Of a stretch of 64,000 nt of DNA, positions 1 through 10,100 are shown piece by piece (positions within the stretch are counted from its first letter, which is position 1; each line of letters opens with the position of its first letter). A model generated the notes under the pieces. It had not been told where the DNA came from, did not search any database, and worked only from the letters and a program-made list of their open reading frames with translations. The stretch is taken from the NCBI RefSeq assembly GCF_000190575.1, contig NC_015164.1, forward strand, positions 1,240,001-1,304,000, written 5' to 3'. The DNA comes from Phocaeicola salanitronis DSM 18170 (GTDB lineage: Bacteria > Bacteroidota > Bacteroidia > Bacteroidales > Bacteroidaceae). The translations under genes and the position numbers were made by a program.

Positions 1-1463
1 TGTTTGTACTGGAAGGAAAAGAGAACACCATCCAGCAGTTTCCAGCCGTAGTGAACACCATTCAGGGATTGCAGTCGCAACTGGTAAATGACGAGAGCTT
101 TTCTTTCAGGTTCGGCGCCGTGCTGACCTTCAACGAACCGGACAGCCCGACAGACCCCATCTGCAAACTGACTCCCGACTACATGGAGCTGCTTGACTTC
201 CTTTCCGCCAAGGCACGTAACGTCAAGCAACTAAAACCTACATACGGACGGTTCGGCAGCTGGTCAGGTGTTCAAATCGGGGTGGAACAGTTCAACAAAT
301 GCCCAGATGAGACAAACATCCTGGTCGTCATCGGCGACAAAGGATTCAACAGCGAATGGGCGGACTCTACTCTGGTGAACAAACTGGTGAAGAACAACTG
401 CCGCCTGCTGGGTTTCCAGCTTTACGGAGGAGAGCCGGACAACTTCAACAACTTTGTGCTGCAAATCGGGAACATGATAGACTGCTCGGCACCACGCATC
501 AGCCGAAAGAAACGGGAGCTGGTGGTATATCCCGAACAAGTCCGAAATGAAAACGAATACGCGGAAGTGGGCCATAATACCTATTGCCTGGACTTCCCCA
601 ACCGGAGCATGACACAGGGATGGCTGGTGTTTCCGCAAAAGAACGAATCGCTGGAACTGGAAGGGCTGACCTCCGCCTTGGATTCCATGCTGCTGCAAGT
701 GAAGTTTGACAACACCCTGCTGAGCAACAGCCTGACAAGAGCATTCGACGAAGTGGGAACCCAACGGTATAAGGCGGACTCGACTATGACGGACTACTAC
801 CACATCCGCCAGGCAGGGGTGCAACCGATATTGTCTGTGCTTCCGGGTGTCGAACCAGCCTGGAACCTGCCGGCACAGCCTGTCGTGTTACCAGACTCGC
901 TATCACGGACACTGGAGTATTATCTGCTTGCCAACGAAGACGAGTTCAAGCGCCTGAGAAAATATGTGGAAGAACCCGCCAAGCTGATTGTGGACTATAA
1001 ATACGAGGCCGTCAAGAAGAAAAAACAGGCGAAAGTGGACATCTGCGACTGCCCGAACGACTACTTCGAAACAGATACCGAAGAATCCACCGTACACGTG
1101 AAGACGGACAGCCTGAACGTGCCGGAATATGCCTCTACCCGCCGTGTGCGGAGAAAGTTGGTACGGCATTTCCTGTCCGAGCGCAACACGGACAAGTATT
1201 GCAAGGTGAAGAGGAAGACCTTTTTGAGAATGCCCATATCGGAAGCCTTGCAGCGGTTTACCTCCTGCCCGGCGGACTACCCGTTCTTTGAGGTCTATCG
1301 GGTCAAAGACCTGAAAGACAAGGATATGATTACGGACGTGGAACTGGACATGCTGATTGAATACTTCAAGGAAAAGAAGAAAATGTTGGACGAAGCAGCC
1401 GGCAAATCGTTCAAATCCAACGGAGAGACCTATTACTGGATCAGCCGTGAGCTGTTACCCTAA
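1..1463 (+). CDS. tssR: TssR, Bacteroidetes T6SS component (C-terminal part)
   Basis: The reading frame is open to the left window edge, so only the C-terminal part of the protein is present; the GTG at 51 is not a real start. The fold suggested by segments such as NILVVIGDKGF and the Asp/Ser-rich strands is von Willebrand A-like, as in TssR, a component specific to the Bacteroidetes (type iii) T6SS. The C-terminal half is Lys-rich and probably helical, ending in YYWISRELLP. An Hcp gene follows after 24 bp in the same direction, which fits a T6SS operon. TssR is thought to act with the envelope-associated part of the machine. Assignment is by recognition of the family pattern plus context; the missing N-terminus cannot be checked here. 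Confidence 0.68.
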   Translation, partial: FVLEGKENTIQQFPAVVNTIQGLQSQLVNDESFSFRFGAVLTFNEPDSPTDPICKLTPDYMELLDFLSAKARNVKQLKPTYGRFGSWSGVQIGVEQFNKCPDETNILVVIGDKGFNSEWADSTLVNKLVKNNCRLLGFQLYGGEPDNFNNFVLQIGNMIDCSAPRISRKKRELVVYPEQVRNENEYAEVGHNTYCLDFPNRSMTQGWLVFPQKNESLELEGLTSALDSMLLQVKFDNTLLSNSLTRAFDEVGTQRYKADSTMTDYYHIRQAGVQPILSVLPGVEPAWNLPAQPVVLPDSLSRTLEYYLLANEDEFKRLRKYVEEPAKLIVDYKYEAVKKKKQAKVDICDCPNDYFETDTEESTVHVKTDSLNVPEYASTRRVRRKLVRHFLSERNTDKYCKVKRKTFLRMPISEALQRFTSCPADYPFFEVYRVKDLKDKDMITDVELDMLIEYFKEKKKMLDEAAGKSFKSNGETYYWISRELLP

Positions 1464-1487
1464 TCGTTCATTTGAAACTTTACAGTT

Positions 1488-2528
1488 ATGATTTATCAGG
1501 CAATATTGAAAATAAAAGGCAAAGAGATACCGTTGCTCTATTACAGCTACCAGTGTCATCTCCGGCACTGTGACGATTCGAATTTGGGGCGAATCATACA
1601 GCTGCATATTGAGGCTTGTGAAAAGACCGGTAATAGAGAATACTTACCAGTTGAAGGAGACCTGATCATGCTCATGTTTGAATGCAGCGGTGACGAGCAG
1701 CTCTTTTATGACTGGTTGAATGAAGGAAACATGCACTACGGAGAAATCCATTTCATCTATAACGAAAGTGAGGTTGTGGACATTTTCCGGTTTGGGGACT
1801 GCTTCTGCTTGAAGATAGAGGAAAGCATGAGTGCCGTGAACTCTCCGATGGTGATGACCGTGTATCTGTCACCGGGGATTATCAAGAGGAATAATCTGGA
1901 GGCGAGGGAGAAGGAATGGAAGGTGTCGGAAAATTTAACACATATAAATTTCAATGCCATTGAAAGTGATGAATTTCTGATGCGTAATAATAAAACGACA
2001 AATTCAGTATCAAATCAAAGACAAAAACAAGAATTAGAAGAGCAAGAGTTAAAGACTCAATCTAAAGAGGCTTGGAAAAGAGCTGAAAAAATAAACCTAC
2101 TATTGCCTCCGAGTAATAGGGGAAAAACTATATGTTCTGATGGAATAGTTACAGTTAGCGGATATAGCAAAGAAAGGGTCAGTAAAAAATTTAGAAAGCA
2201 GGTCCCTAATTTTGTTGATGTTCCTGTTTTATCAGTTATAGAAGAAGCTCTAAAATTAAACCATAAATTACATGAAAATTCTTCTTTAGATAATGGACTA
2301 CCTGGTAGTAGTAGTGCATCGCATGCAGAAAAACAAATGCTTGTGATACAAAATACAGATATTGCGATTGGTGTAAACAGAAAAATGTGTGATTGTTGTA
2401 AGAAATTTATACAAAAACTATCTAACGAAATAAATAAAACTATATATATAACCACTCCTCCTGGGCTAACAGAGATATATACTCCTTCAAAAAATGATGA
2501 AGATGAAAGTGTTATAGATAATGATTAA
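1488..2528 (+). CDS. tssD: Hcp/TssD tube protein fused to a C-terminal zinc deaminase toxin
   Basis: Residues 1-150 are a Bacteroidetes TssD (Hcp) domain, with the family's YLPVEGDLIMLMFE, VDIFRFGD and MTVYLSPGI segments. They match the second TssD at 36,903 almost position for position. A Lys/Glu-rich linker (about 165-205) leads to a toxin domain with the deaminase signature H279-A-E281-K followed by C301-D-C-C304 (HxE...CxxC). In the family the His and two Cys bind zinc and the Glu is the proton shuttle. Polymorphic-toxin deaminases act on nucleic acid, free nucleotides or protein; the substrate cannot be read here. Base composition shifts sharply to A+T-rich at about 1940, where the linker begins, so the toxin half looks swapped in. 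The cognate immunity gene probably follows at 2540. Delivery would be within the Hcp tube. Confidence 0.8.
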   Translation: MIYQAILKIKGKEIPLLYYSYQCHLRHCDDSNLGRIIQLHIEACEKTGNREYLPVEGDLIMLMFECSGDEQLFYDWLNEGNMHYGEIHFIYNESEVVDIFRFGDCFCLKIEESMSAVNSPMVMTVYLSPGIIKRNNLEAREKEWKVSENLTHINFNAIESDEFLMRNNKTTNSVSNQRQKQELEEQELKTQSKEAWKRAEKINLLLPPSNRGKTICSDGIVTVSGYSKERVSKKFRKQVPNFVDVPVLSVIEEALKLNHKLHENSSLDNGLPGSSSASHAEKQMLVIQNTDIAIGVNRKMCDCCKKFIQKLSNEINKTIYITTPPGLTEIYTPSKNDEDESVIDND

Positions 2529-2539
2529 AATTATTAATT

Positions 2540-3613
2540 ATGGACATAGAAAAAGATTTGATTTTGTTGAATGACGAAATTAATAAAAATGCAAATGGGC
2601 ATTTATCATTAAATAGTCGGGTTCAATTGATGCGAAAAATTAATAGCAGCAATATTATTAATAAAATTTATTATACATGCGCTATTAAAATAGTTCAAAT
2701 GAATGTTAGTGTATTCGAAAATGATATATTTAATGATATATTGTTAAAATCTAAAGATTTTTTATATAATAACAAATACAGTAAATCATATTTTGGAGAA
2801 ATATATGATAAGTATAAAAATTTTCTTAATAATTTTGATGCCATTGGTTGGATATTGTTGTCGTTGTGTAAAAATATAGAAACAGATGTGTCCTTTATTT
2901 GGGATATGGATGATTATACTGATGATGATGTTTATGATTTTGAAGTTTGGACTCCTGATTTTTTGGCTGAAATTATATTTTCAGGGGGAAGCCCTTTTGT
3001 CAATAATGACATCAATTCTGTAGAAGAAAGAAAAAAATATTGGCTTTGGTATATACAAATGGTAAGGGGAATTTTAAAAAATCCTGATGTTGAGTATTTG
3101 ATATTACCATCATATGAAAAAAGAGAACATTTAATTAGTATACCTTTTCGTCATCAGTTGCATTTAGTAAGTGCGAATGGGAGAATATCTTTTGATGATA
3201 TTGAAAATATTATTTTGTCACAGATTCCTGATGAAATAAAATGGAACTATATAAATGTCGAATTTGTTTCATGTACTAGTAGTATGTTAAATGTATTTTC
3301 TTCTACAGGAGAAAAGATTAGGATTAGACATATGAATGTTGTTGATATATGCAGGGAATTCAGATTGAAAAGAAAAGAAATGTATATGCAATATCCTAAG
3401 GAAGGAGCATGGTTTTCCTTGAAAATGGTTATTGAAAAGAATTATTCTTATAAATTGGAATTTAATTATGATAATTTCAACGAGATACCTGCTTATTTTC
3501 AAGAATTAGATTGGATTTTCAATTTTTATTGTAAGTTCCCGCGAAGTAAAGAATATACACCAGAATGGTTAAGAAAAATAATAGGTAATAAAGGTAAATA
3601 TTTGGAGGATTAA
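2540..3613 (+). CDS. Probable immunity protein for the TssD-deaminase (Imm5-like N-terminus, YezG/DUF600-like C-terminus)
   Basis: This gene lies 11 bp after the TssD-deaminase gene, in the same direction and in the same A+T-rich cassette, the usual place for an immunity gene. It has no signal peptide or membrane segment, so the product is cytoplasmic, as expected against a toxin acting on an intracellular substrate. The first half (about 95-165, ETDVSFIWDMDDY and WTPDFLAEIIFSGGSPF) resembles Imm5-type immunity proteins. The second half (about 215-350, EGAWFSLKMVIEKNYSYKLE then FNYDNF) resembles the DUF600/YezG immunity family. A two-domain immunity protein of this kind could neutralise more than one toxin. 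The domain names are from memory of the family patterns; the immunity role is inference from position and composition. Confidence 0.6.
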   Translation: MDIEKDLILLNDEINKNANGHLSLNSRVQLMRKINSSNIINKIYYTCAIKIVQMNVSVFENDIFNDILLKSKDFLYNNKYSKSYFGEIYDKYKNFLNNFDAIGWILLSLCKNIETDVSFIWDMDDYTDDDVYDFEVWTPDFLAEIIFSGGSPFVNNDINSVEERKKYWLWYIQMVRGILKNPDVEYLILPSYEKREHLISIPFRHQLHLVSANGRISFDDIENIILSQIPDEIKWNYINVEFVSCTSSMLNVFSSTGEKIRIRHMNVVDICREFRLKRKEMYMQYPKEGAWFSLKMVIEKNYSYKLEFNYDNFNEIPAYFQELDWIFNFYCKFPRSKEYTPEWLRKIIGNKGKYLED

Positions 3614-3692
3614 AGTTATGGTTTCTTTTGTTTTAAAAATAAATACATCTCTTGTATTTTTCATATCCATCATTGATGGTTTTGACTATACA

Positions 3693-4502
3693 ATGGACTA
3701 TATGGAAAACGTAGCCCGGAGCTTCACCAAGAAGTATCCGAGCTACCTTATCCATAAGAAAAGCGAAGACAAGATAAAGGCCTTCTTGACCGACAGGATG
3801 AAAGCCAAAGTGGAAAACTTTGTGAATGCAGAGGCAAAGAACGTGACAGTGACCGAGGTGCGGGAAATAGCAGACCTGATAGCGGAATACGAGGGAACGG
3901 AGCCCCCGTCCCCTTATGGAAGCCATCCGGCGGACGCCCCCTCGCTGGGAAGCACCGGTGTGGAGCTTGCCATGAGCGTGGACACAGGCGCATCAGACAT
4001 CCGCCCCGTCAATGTAGCCAAGCCCGCAGGCGCATCGGGGAAGCCCAAGATAATAAAGCGGAGTGTTATCCGTGTAACAGTGGAGTTGGAAGTGCTGATG
4101 GAAACCAAGCAATACCTGCAATTCCTGCAACAAGTTCCGGACCTGTTCAGCCTGCATGAATTCCCCAACTTGAGATGCCGTGTGACGTGTAACCAGAAAA
4201 AGGTGATAATCAACGAAGAGCCTTCACCTGTTGAGGTGAAGGTGGTAGAAGATAGAAAATATCAACGCTGGTTTGTTACCTTTACCCTATTAATGATATG
4301 CTGCATGGGTGGAATCATAGCCCTGTTCTTTTCTATTCCGAACCTGTATAAACAGGACATCCATTTCCTACGGAACGATACAATACATCAGGACTTTTCC
4401 ATATCCAACAGCATGATAGACCTGGATAATGTGAGCCTGATTAAAAACGGCGGGAAAGACACGCTTATCATCAAAGACAAAAAACTGATTATTGCCAAGT
4501 AA
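3693..4502 (+). CDS. T6SS-linked single-pass membrane protein, unidentified
   Basis: I do not recognise the family. The protein starts with MDYMENVARSFTKKYPSYL and continues as charged helices to about residue 70. A Pro/Gly/Ser-rich linker follows, then a predicted beta-rich stretch (RSVIRVTVELEVL) and one transmembrane helix near residues 200-220 (WFVTFTLLMICCMGGIIALF) before a short C-terminal domain. An upstream ATG at 3618 is in frame, but the 25 extra residues are encoded by A+T-rich DNA matching the preceding immunity cassette and would put a second hydrophobic stretch at the N-terminus. I therefore prefer 3693, where the composition returns to that of the ICE. Its position between the effector cassette and gene 4509 suggests a T6SS envelope or accessory role; this is inference only. 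Confidence 0.5.
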   Translation: MDYMENVARSFTKKYPSYLIHKKSEDKIKAFLTDRMKAKVENFVNAEAKNVTVTEVREIADLIAEYEGTEPPSPYGSHPADAPSLGSTGVELAMSVDTGASDIRPVNVAKPAGASGKPKIIKRSVIRVTVELEVLMETKQYLQFLQQVPDLFSLHEFPNLRCRVTCNQKKVIINEEPSPVEVKVVEDRKYQRWFVTFTLLMICCMGGIIALFFSIPNLYKQDIHFLRNDTIHQDFSISNSMIDLDNVSLIKNGGKDTLIIKDKKLIIAK

Positions 4503-4508
4503 AAAGAA

Positions 4509-4895
4509 ATGCTTATGAATCCAATGGAAATACAACACCTCCAAACAGCCCTGTCGCAAAGCGGATGTCCGGAAGACCTACTGGCAGACTATCTAGACTT
4601 TCTGCAAAACGGAGGACAACAAGTGGAAATTGTACGAAACAACATCACCCAAGTGTTTCAGAAAGAAGCCCTCTACCGGAAACGAAGACATGAAACCATG
4701 GAGGGGACAGTAACCTTCCGAAACAAAGAGCAACATGGAACCGGGAACTCGGATACGGGCGTGTTTATCGGGATAGAATTTATCCGCTGTTGTTTCACTC
4801 ATGGTATTCCAGCACGAATGCTGAAGGTCGTGAGGGAGCATGGAGAGGTGGTGGAGATTGTTGTGGGGTTTGGGATAAAGTCTATGTGTCTTTAG
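4509..4895 (+). CDS. Small unidentified protein, possibly disrupted at its C-terminus
   Basis: It begins 6 bp after the preceding gene, with candidate starts at 4509 and 4524 (MEIQHLQTALSQSG). The first 65 residues look like an ordinary soluble helical protein (LLADYLDFLQNGGQQVEIV, QVFQKEALYRKRRHE). The remainder, from about residue 66, has an irregular composition rich in Cys, Gly and Val with no recognisable pattern. It may be read-through into non-coding sequence after a frameshift or cassette junction. It precedes the switch into the cargo region and could mark the end of the conserved T6SS block. No function is proposed. Confidence 0.35.
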   Translation: MLMNPMEIQHLQTALSQSGCPEDLLADYLDFLQNGGQQVEIVRNNITQVFQKEALYRKRRHETMEGTVTFRNKEQHGTGNSDTGVFIGIEFIRCCFTHGIPARMLKVVREHGEVVEIVVGFGIKSMCL

Positions 4896-4942
4896 TTTAT
4901 AACTATAGGAAGAAGATGTAAAAACTGTTTATACAATACTAT

Positions 4943-5818
4943 ATGGAAGCATATCTAAGGAACAAATTGCAGGTAGAAATCATGGATGCATTGAAGCAGT
5001 GCATAAAAGGACTTACGAATCCTGATGAACCTGCATACATAGCAGCACTCGTTAATCAATTACCTTCTCACTTAGAAGCTATACTCAACCATACTTTTCC
5101 CACATTGAATTTCAAGGTTGGCGGGTGTTTCCTCCATCAAAAACCTATTGTAGAATTTTGCGAGAAAAGAATGTTAGGATACAAAAAGGATCCTGAAATA
5201 GGGGATTTACTCATCGTATATAAAAAAATACGCGGTACAGAAGTCACATATAACGCTTTGCTACTACAAGCCAAGAAACTGAATGGAAATACGGACAGTA
5301 TTTATCATCACAAAATTGGTTATAATGATAAGCATCAGCTATTTTTATATACCCATTGGCCTAAATTCATATATCGAAAAGCCAATAACTTGAACGGAAG
5401 GAAAAGAAGCGTAATACCTAAAGCCATAACGGCAGGTGCCCAGTATTTGTTGATAGATAGAAATGCTGTTTGTACACCGTTTTGGTGTGCCATGCCCAAT
5501 GATATACTCGTTGCATCAAAATGTCTGGCCTCACAATTGGTAGATTTTATTGAATTCCAAACCGGACGGACTTTTGTCAAGTGTGTCCCCAGAGACAGCT
5601 GGTCACAAATGATTTGGGATTTGCTGGAAATTTCATTTCAATCTGTATTTAATAAATCCCAATATGGATATGTAAAGGCCTCAAGAGCTTCTGATGGGAT
5701 TTCTGATTTTTTGGATTTATCAAAAAGACTTATTCTGTCTGATAATAATGATGATGTTGGCATTCCCATTCTTTGTTTCCAAAGTGAAGAAAAAGAGGGC
5801 AATGATGAATTGAAATGA
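4943..5818 (+). CDS. Solo gene with a PD-(D/E)XK-like nuclease signature
   Basis: A 291-aa soluble protein with no close relative that I recognise. The N-terminal third is helical. A conserved-looking core follows: E71/E74 on a helix, then EIGDLLIVY with D88 at the end of a strand, and LLLQAKK with Q109-A-K111 on the next. An acidic residue, then an E/Q-x-K on the following strand, is the arrangement of PD-(D/E)XK nuclease folds, in which Q for E is a known variant. A C-terminal helical part contains CVPRDSWSQMIWDLL. The gene stands alone between T6SS genes and a probable defence operon and is followed by a strong terminator, so it may be a single-gene restriction-like factor. The fold call rests on this pattern only. 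Confidence 0.45.
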   Translation: MEAYLRNKLQVEIMDALKQCIKGLTNPDEPAYIAALVNQLPSHLEAILNHTFPTLNFKVGGCFLHQKPIVEFCEKRMLGYKKDPEIGDLLIVYKKIRGTEVTYNALLLQAKKLNGNTDSIYHHKIGYNDKHQLFLYTHWPKFIYRKANNLNGRKRSVIPKAITAGAQYLLIDRNAVCTPFWCAMPNDILVASKCLASQLVDFIEFQTGRTFVKCVPRDSWSQMIWDLLEISFQSVFNKSQYGYVKASRASDGISDFLDLSKRLILSDNNDDVGIPILCFQSEEKEGNDELK

Positions 5819-6043
5819 CAATAGGCCAGATATTCACCTGTCAATCCTTGGTCTATGAGGGATGGTTAAATGAAAACAAGACCAATTATTTTTAAACTTC
5901 AGGTTTATTGCCTCTAAAACAATAGGTACCCCCAATCGTAGAGCTCCCAGTACGGGTACACTTGATGTAGTGGAGATAACACTGTTAGTAATCAGCGCAT
6001 GTATCGAAATGAGATGCTGCAAAATCATCTATCCACAGTAGTC

Positions 6044-6079
6044 AAAGACACGACTTGTCAAAAGGTTGTGTCTTTTTTT
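6044..6079 (+). terminator. Rho-independent terminator
   Basis: An 11-bp stem (AAAGACACGAC with GTTGTGTCTTT, one G-T pair) with a 10-nt loop is followed directly by a T tract. It separates the 4943 gene from the 6235 operon. The 416-bp gap 5819-6234 holds this hairpin, a promoter-like box and no gene I can support. Confidence 0.7.
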
Positions 6080-6113
6080 ACCTCACATATTGAGCGTTTT
6101 GTGTTTTTTTTTG

Positions 6114-6121
6114 TATTTTTG
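6114..6121 (+). promoter_or_regulatory. Candidate -7 box (TATTTTTG) for the four-gene operon
   Basis: Matches the Bacteroides TAnnTTTG consensus and lies between the terminator and the first gene of the operon. The nearest TTTG (6098) is too close for a standard -33 box, and the region is T-rich, so chance is possible. Confidence 0.3.
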
Positions 6122-6234
6122 CAAACCGATTGGTCGGTATTTATTGAGGCAGGCTAATATGGAAGGAATCAACTAATGTTCCATTTGTCTATCTCCCTAT
6201 CTAGCAATAGTGTTAACTTTAATATTGAAACAAG

Positions 6235-7164
6235 ATGAAAGATGTGATTAATACTCTTGAGAAATTCAAGCAATACAGAGAAAGAAAAATATGCGAATAC
6301 ATTCGTGAACATTCTTTGTTTTGCGGAGTTCCTGTGCAATGGCTTACAACAATATGTATTGTTTTGGGTTGTGCCGTCCTATGCTGGGTGATATTATTGG
6401 TTTATGGAATAATATGTGATCATTTTCATTTAATGTCAGTTGGCTTTAAACAGAATTCATTGTTTCACTATTTTATTAGTCTTATAGACTATTCTGCAAA
6501 TTATAAATATAGATTAGTTCTAGGGGGATACTTATTGATCCTCTTTTCTTTATTGTTTGCTTTTTTCAAGAGGAAGCTTCGCAATTCAAAAGAAATCGAA
6601 GCCGTTATGTTAAAATGTTCCATTGAATTGATGAGATATGAAAAATCCATATCGGATAAAATAAAATCAGCAAATTTAAACTTTGAAAAAAGATCCAAAG
6701 AAGAGGATGTGAAATATCTTGAAAATAGGAAACAGAATTTAAAATCAGCCTGTTTAAACCGCCAAAAAGTGACTCTGACTAATTTTTATGAACTTCGGGG
6801 AGAAATCAGGATTCTTTCAGAAGAACAAGAAAACCAAAGAAACACAGTAAATAATAATGAGAAAATTTGCCAACTAAAGAAGAAACAAGCTGAAACTTTA
6901 GAAAAATGCTATAATGACTGCTTGCTGTATAAACAAGACATAAATAAAAACCAAATAGAAATTGAAATATTAGGATCTCAAATAAATAACATTCAAAAAG
7001 ATGTGGAAAACCATTCAAAAACAGAGGAAGACCTCAAATTTGATGATGTTATTGATGATATTAATGCAAATATAGATGCAGGAGACATAAATAGTTTTTA
7101 CAAAGATTCATTAAAATCATTTTTTTACGACTTACTAGGAAAAGCATCGCAATTAAAGATATAA
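6235..7164 (+). CDS. Two-TM coiled-coil protein, first gene of putative defence operon
   Basis: A 309-aa protein with two hydrophobic helices, about residues 34-60 (TTICIVLGCAVLCWVILLVY) and about 95-118 (GGYLLILFSLLFAFF). A long charged coiled coil follows from about 125 to 260 (EEQENQRNTVNNNEKICQL), then a short acidic C-terminal helix. The topology places the coiled coil on one side of the inner membrane, probably cytoplasmic because of the Lys/Arg-rich residues after the second helix. I know no family name. It lies 7 bp upstream of the giant membrane NTPase with matching A+T-rich composition, so it is likely a membrane partner or scaffold of that protein. Confidence 0.6.
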   Translation: MKDVINTLEKFKQYRERKICEYIREHSLFCGVPVQWLTTICIVLGCAVLCWVILLVYGIICDHFHLMSVGFKQNSLFHYFISLIDYSANYKYRLVLGGYLLILFSLLFAFFKRKLRNSKEIEAVMLKCSIELMRYEKSISDKIKSANLNFEKRSKEEDVKYLENRKQNLKSACLNRQKVTLTNFYELRGEIRILSEEQENQRNTVNNNEKICQLKKKQAETLEKCYNDCLLYKQDINKNQIEIEILGSQINNIQKDVENHSKTEEDLKFDDVIDDINANIDAGDINSFYKDSLKSFFYDLLGKASQLKI

Positions 7165-7171
7165 AAGCACT

Positions 7172-10100
7172 ATGAAACAACAGTATGCCAACCCTTTTGA
7201 CCGGTACTCATCACGTACCAAGCGTTTGAACTATTATCTGCCTTTTTTACGAGAGAGACGTTTTACGAATAAGCAAAATATTCATGAAGCTTTTATTGGA
7301 AGAGAAGATATTTTGTACAGGCTAAGGAACTGGATTACGAATAAAGACAAAACCGGTTCGTTCTTAGTGGCTGGATATAGGGGGATGGGGAAATCTTCAT
7401 TTGTTGAAAAAGCATTATACGATATCACCAGACAACGACGGAGAAGCAGTAAAATTGAATTCATATTCTTTATACTGCATTTGATAACCATTGCTTTATT
7501 TTGTTCCCTCTTCATAATAAAGCCTATTGATAATATTCATTACCTTTTTATTGGGCTTGCAGCATTAGCTATGCTCTCTATTTTCTGCTATGTAAAAAAA
7601 TATCACATAAGATATTGTTGGGGATATTTTTGCTTGTATTGCGGTCTCGTCAAGCACATTATCCAGCATGGAGAATGGCGCAAGAATAGCACCAGTGATA
7701 TAGGGAAATCTATAAAGGAATGCATTGCAGAATGTTGTGGCAGGCTTCGAAAAATAGACAAAGAAGAGCGTAGCCGCCTGAATAAAATCATTTTCAAAGA
7801 TTATAGAAGAAAAACGGCCCAGCGAATAGCCATCCAAATCAATTTAGGGCATGAAATCCTCACAGAAAGAGACATACTGTGTCTAATAGCCAAACGAATA
7901 AAAGCAGAGGTGGAAAATTTCGTTTCCAACAAACATCTGTATTTTCTGCCCGCATATTTTTACATTTTAGTATGTTGTTTTGCCACATTGGGAATCATGA
8001 AGCAATTAAACGGCCCTATTAAAGAGGTAGTCCAAAAGATTTATGAACAACAAATATCCCCATCCTCTTCTACTTCTGAAGTTCATATTGCAAATGCCTC
8101 TGATATGGCAGCCAAAGGAGAGGTGTCTTTTATCCACTTACAAGAAAACAGCAAACCCGGTTTCTTTCAAACACTTACTTCTTATCTCAAAACCTTTTTC
8201 ATACAACTAAAAGAAACAAGCAATGGCTATATTATTCTTTTCAAAATAATCTGTTTTGTTCTAATTTATCTATGCATCAGAAAACTACTGCGAATTACGT
8301 TCTTGTTCATTCCAGGAATCAAGCAATATGTATGGATAAGAAAACAATTGAATACTTTGAATGACAGAATCCATACCGTAATTGACGAAGAAACGCCCCC
8401 ATTAGCCGAAGGCAGCCAAGGTTTCATCAACATCACTTTCGGGAAACGAAGGAAGAAAAACTATCCAATTGCGGAAGTACGCGAGATAGAAAGCGAACTG
8501 ATAGACATATTATCGCATTTTGACCGCATTATCAACGCATATACGCTCAAGTTTGTCATCGTATTTGATGAGTTGGACAAGATAGATCCGGAGATGAGCA
8601 ACAAAGAACCAGAAGATGAGCTATTCGCGACATTTGAAGGTACTGCCAATGGCTTTTCCGGGGATTCCAGTTCCCGCAAAAGGAAAGACAATGTGCTCCG
8701 CCTCCTTGCCAATATGAAACATTTTATTTCTACAGCACGCGCCAAATTCATATTCATATCAGGGCGTGAGCTGTACGATGCTTACCTTGCCGGATTGTCT
8801 GACCGGGAATTTGCCATAAGCAGCGTTTTTAGCGGTGCAATTTATGTGGACAGCTTTCTGACATCAAACCGCACACAAATGAATGTCATCTCCATGACTG
8901 AACAATATCTGTGCAAAATGCTCCTGCCTAAAAAATATCTGCGGAACAAAATGAAAGAAAAATATTACCGATACGGCATAAGCACCCCTGAATATCCTTC
9001 GTTGAAATGGTATTACAGGTACCTACGTGAGCTTGAAAAGGATAATCCTTCTTCCAGTGCAGCAGAAGAATGGCGGTTGAAAGGAGGAATCGTATTCCTG
9101 CATTATTTCTCCATTTATCTGACCCATATCAGTAATGGGTCACCACAGAAAATTCTTTCTTATTTCCGCATGTATGTGAGGACTGAAGATAACCTATACC
9201 GCAAAGGAAATAAATCCCCTTATATCTATGGATGGAAAACACGTGACAAACGTAAGCATCCAAGCAAGAACTATGTGTTGACCTTCAATTATGTCAATCA
9301 ACGGAAAATAGCTTTTATCTTCTATATGGCTTATCCTATCATGCAGGCTATCATCAACAATGCCAGCCAATACGGCGACAAACTATTGATATCCGCATCG
9401 TTTCTAATGAATCATATCTATAAATACCACAGCTACAGTTTTTCCTGGAGAAATCTGGAGCAGGCACCCGAACTGCTGGAAGTGTACCGTACCCCAGAGT
9501 TGCGCACCTTCATCCATACGATTTTATCCTATATGGTGCATACCCATATGACCAACATTCCATCAGGACTGTATAATTTTAAATTCAGGAAAAGTGTAGC
9601 CAGTGAAATTGCCATATTCTCCAAATATTCAGAAGAGATAGCCGCTATATTCAACTTCACACTGGATGAGTCTCTTTCAGTCAAGAAGCATTTCACACGT
9701 ATGCTCGTGCATTATTCCAATATGCTTAAGCAGACGAATTCAAACTATGAACATTATGCCATCATTCTATCAAGAATCCATCAGGTACTGGGTGACTTGC
9801 AAATGACGGATGAAAATTATCTGGATTCAGCTTTGGAATACCGGAACAGCATAGCCTACCTGAAAGATTTGCTTCACCAGAAAGAGGCATCTGAACAAAT
9901 GGCTTCGGGAGATATCATCCTTCCCCTTATCCGGAATATGCTGAAGCTAGGGCTAACCTATGAGCACCGTAAAACCAACAATTCCGCATACGTTATCTAC
10001 TACGAACTGATTTGCATGCTGATTGATTTCAGGTATGTGGACGAAGCGAAATTAGGGCTTAAACTCCGTGTGGAAAAATCACAAGACTGGCGAGATAAAA

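Noticed and set aside
5819..6040. Possible gene remnant before the 6044 terminator
   Set aside because: Short frames on both strands lack protein-like composition or a start.
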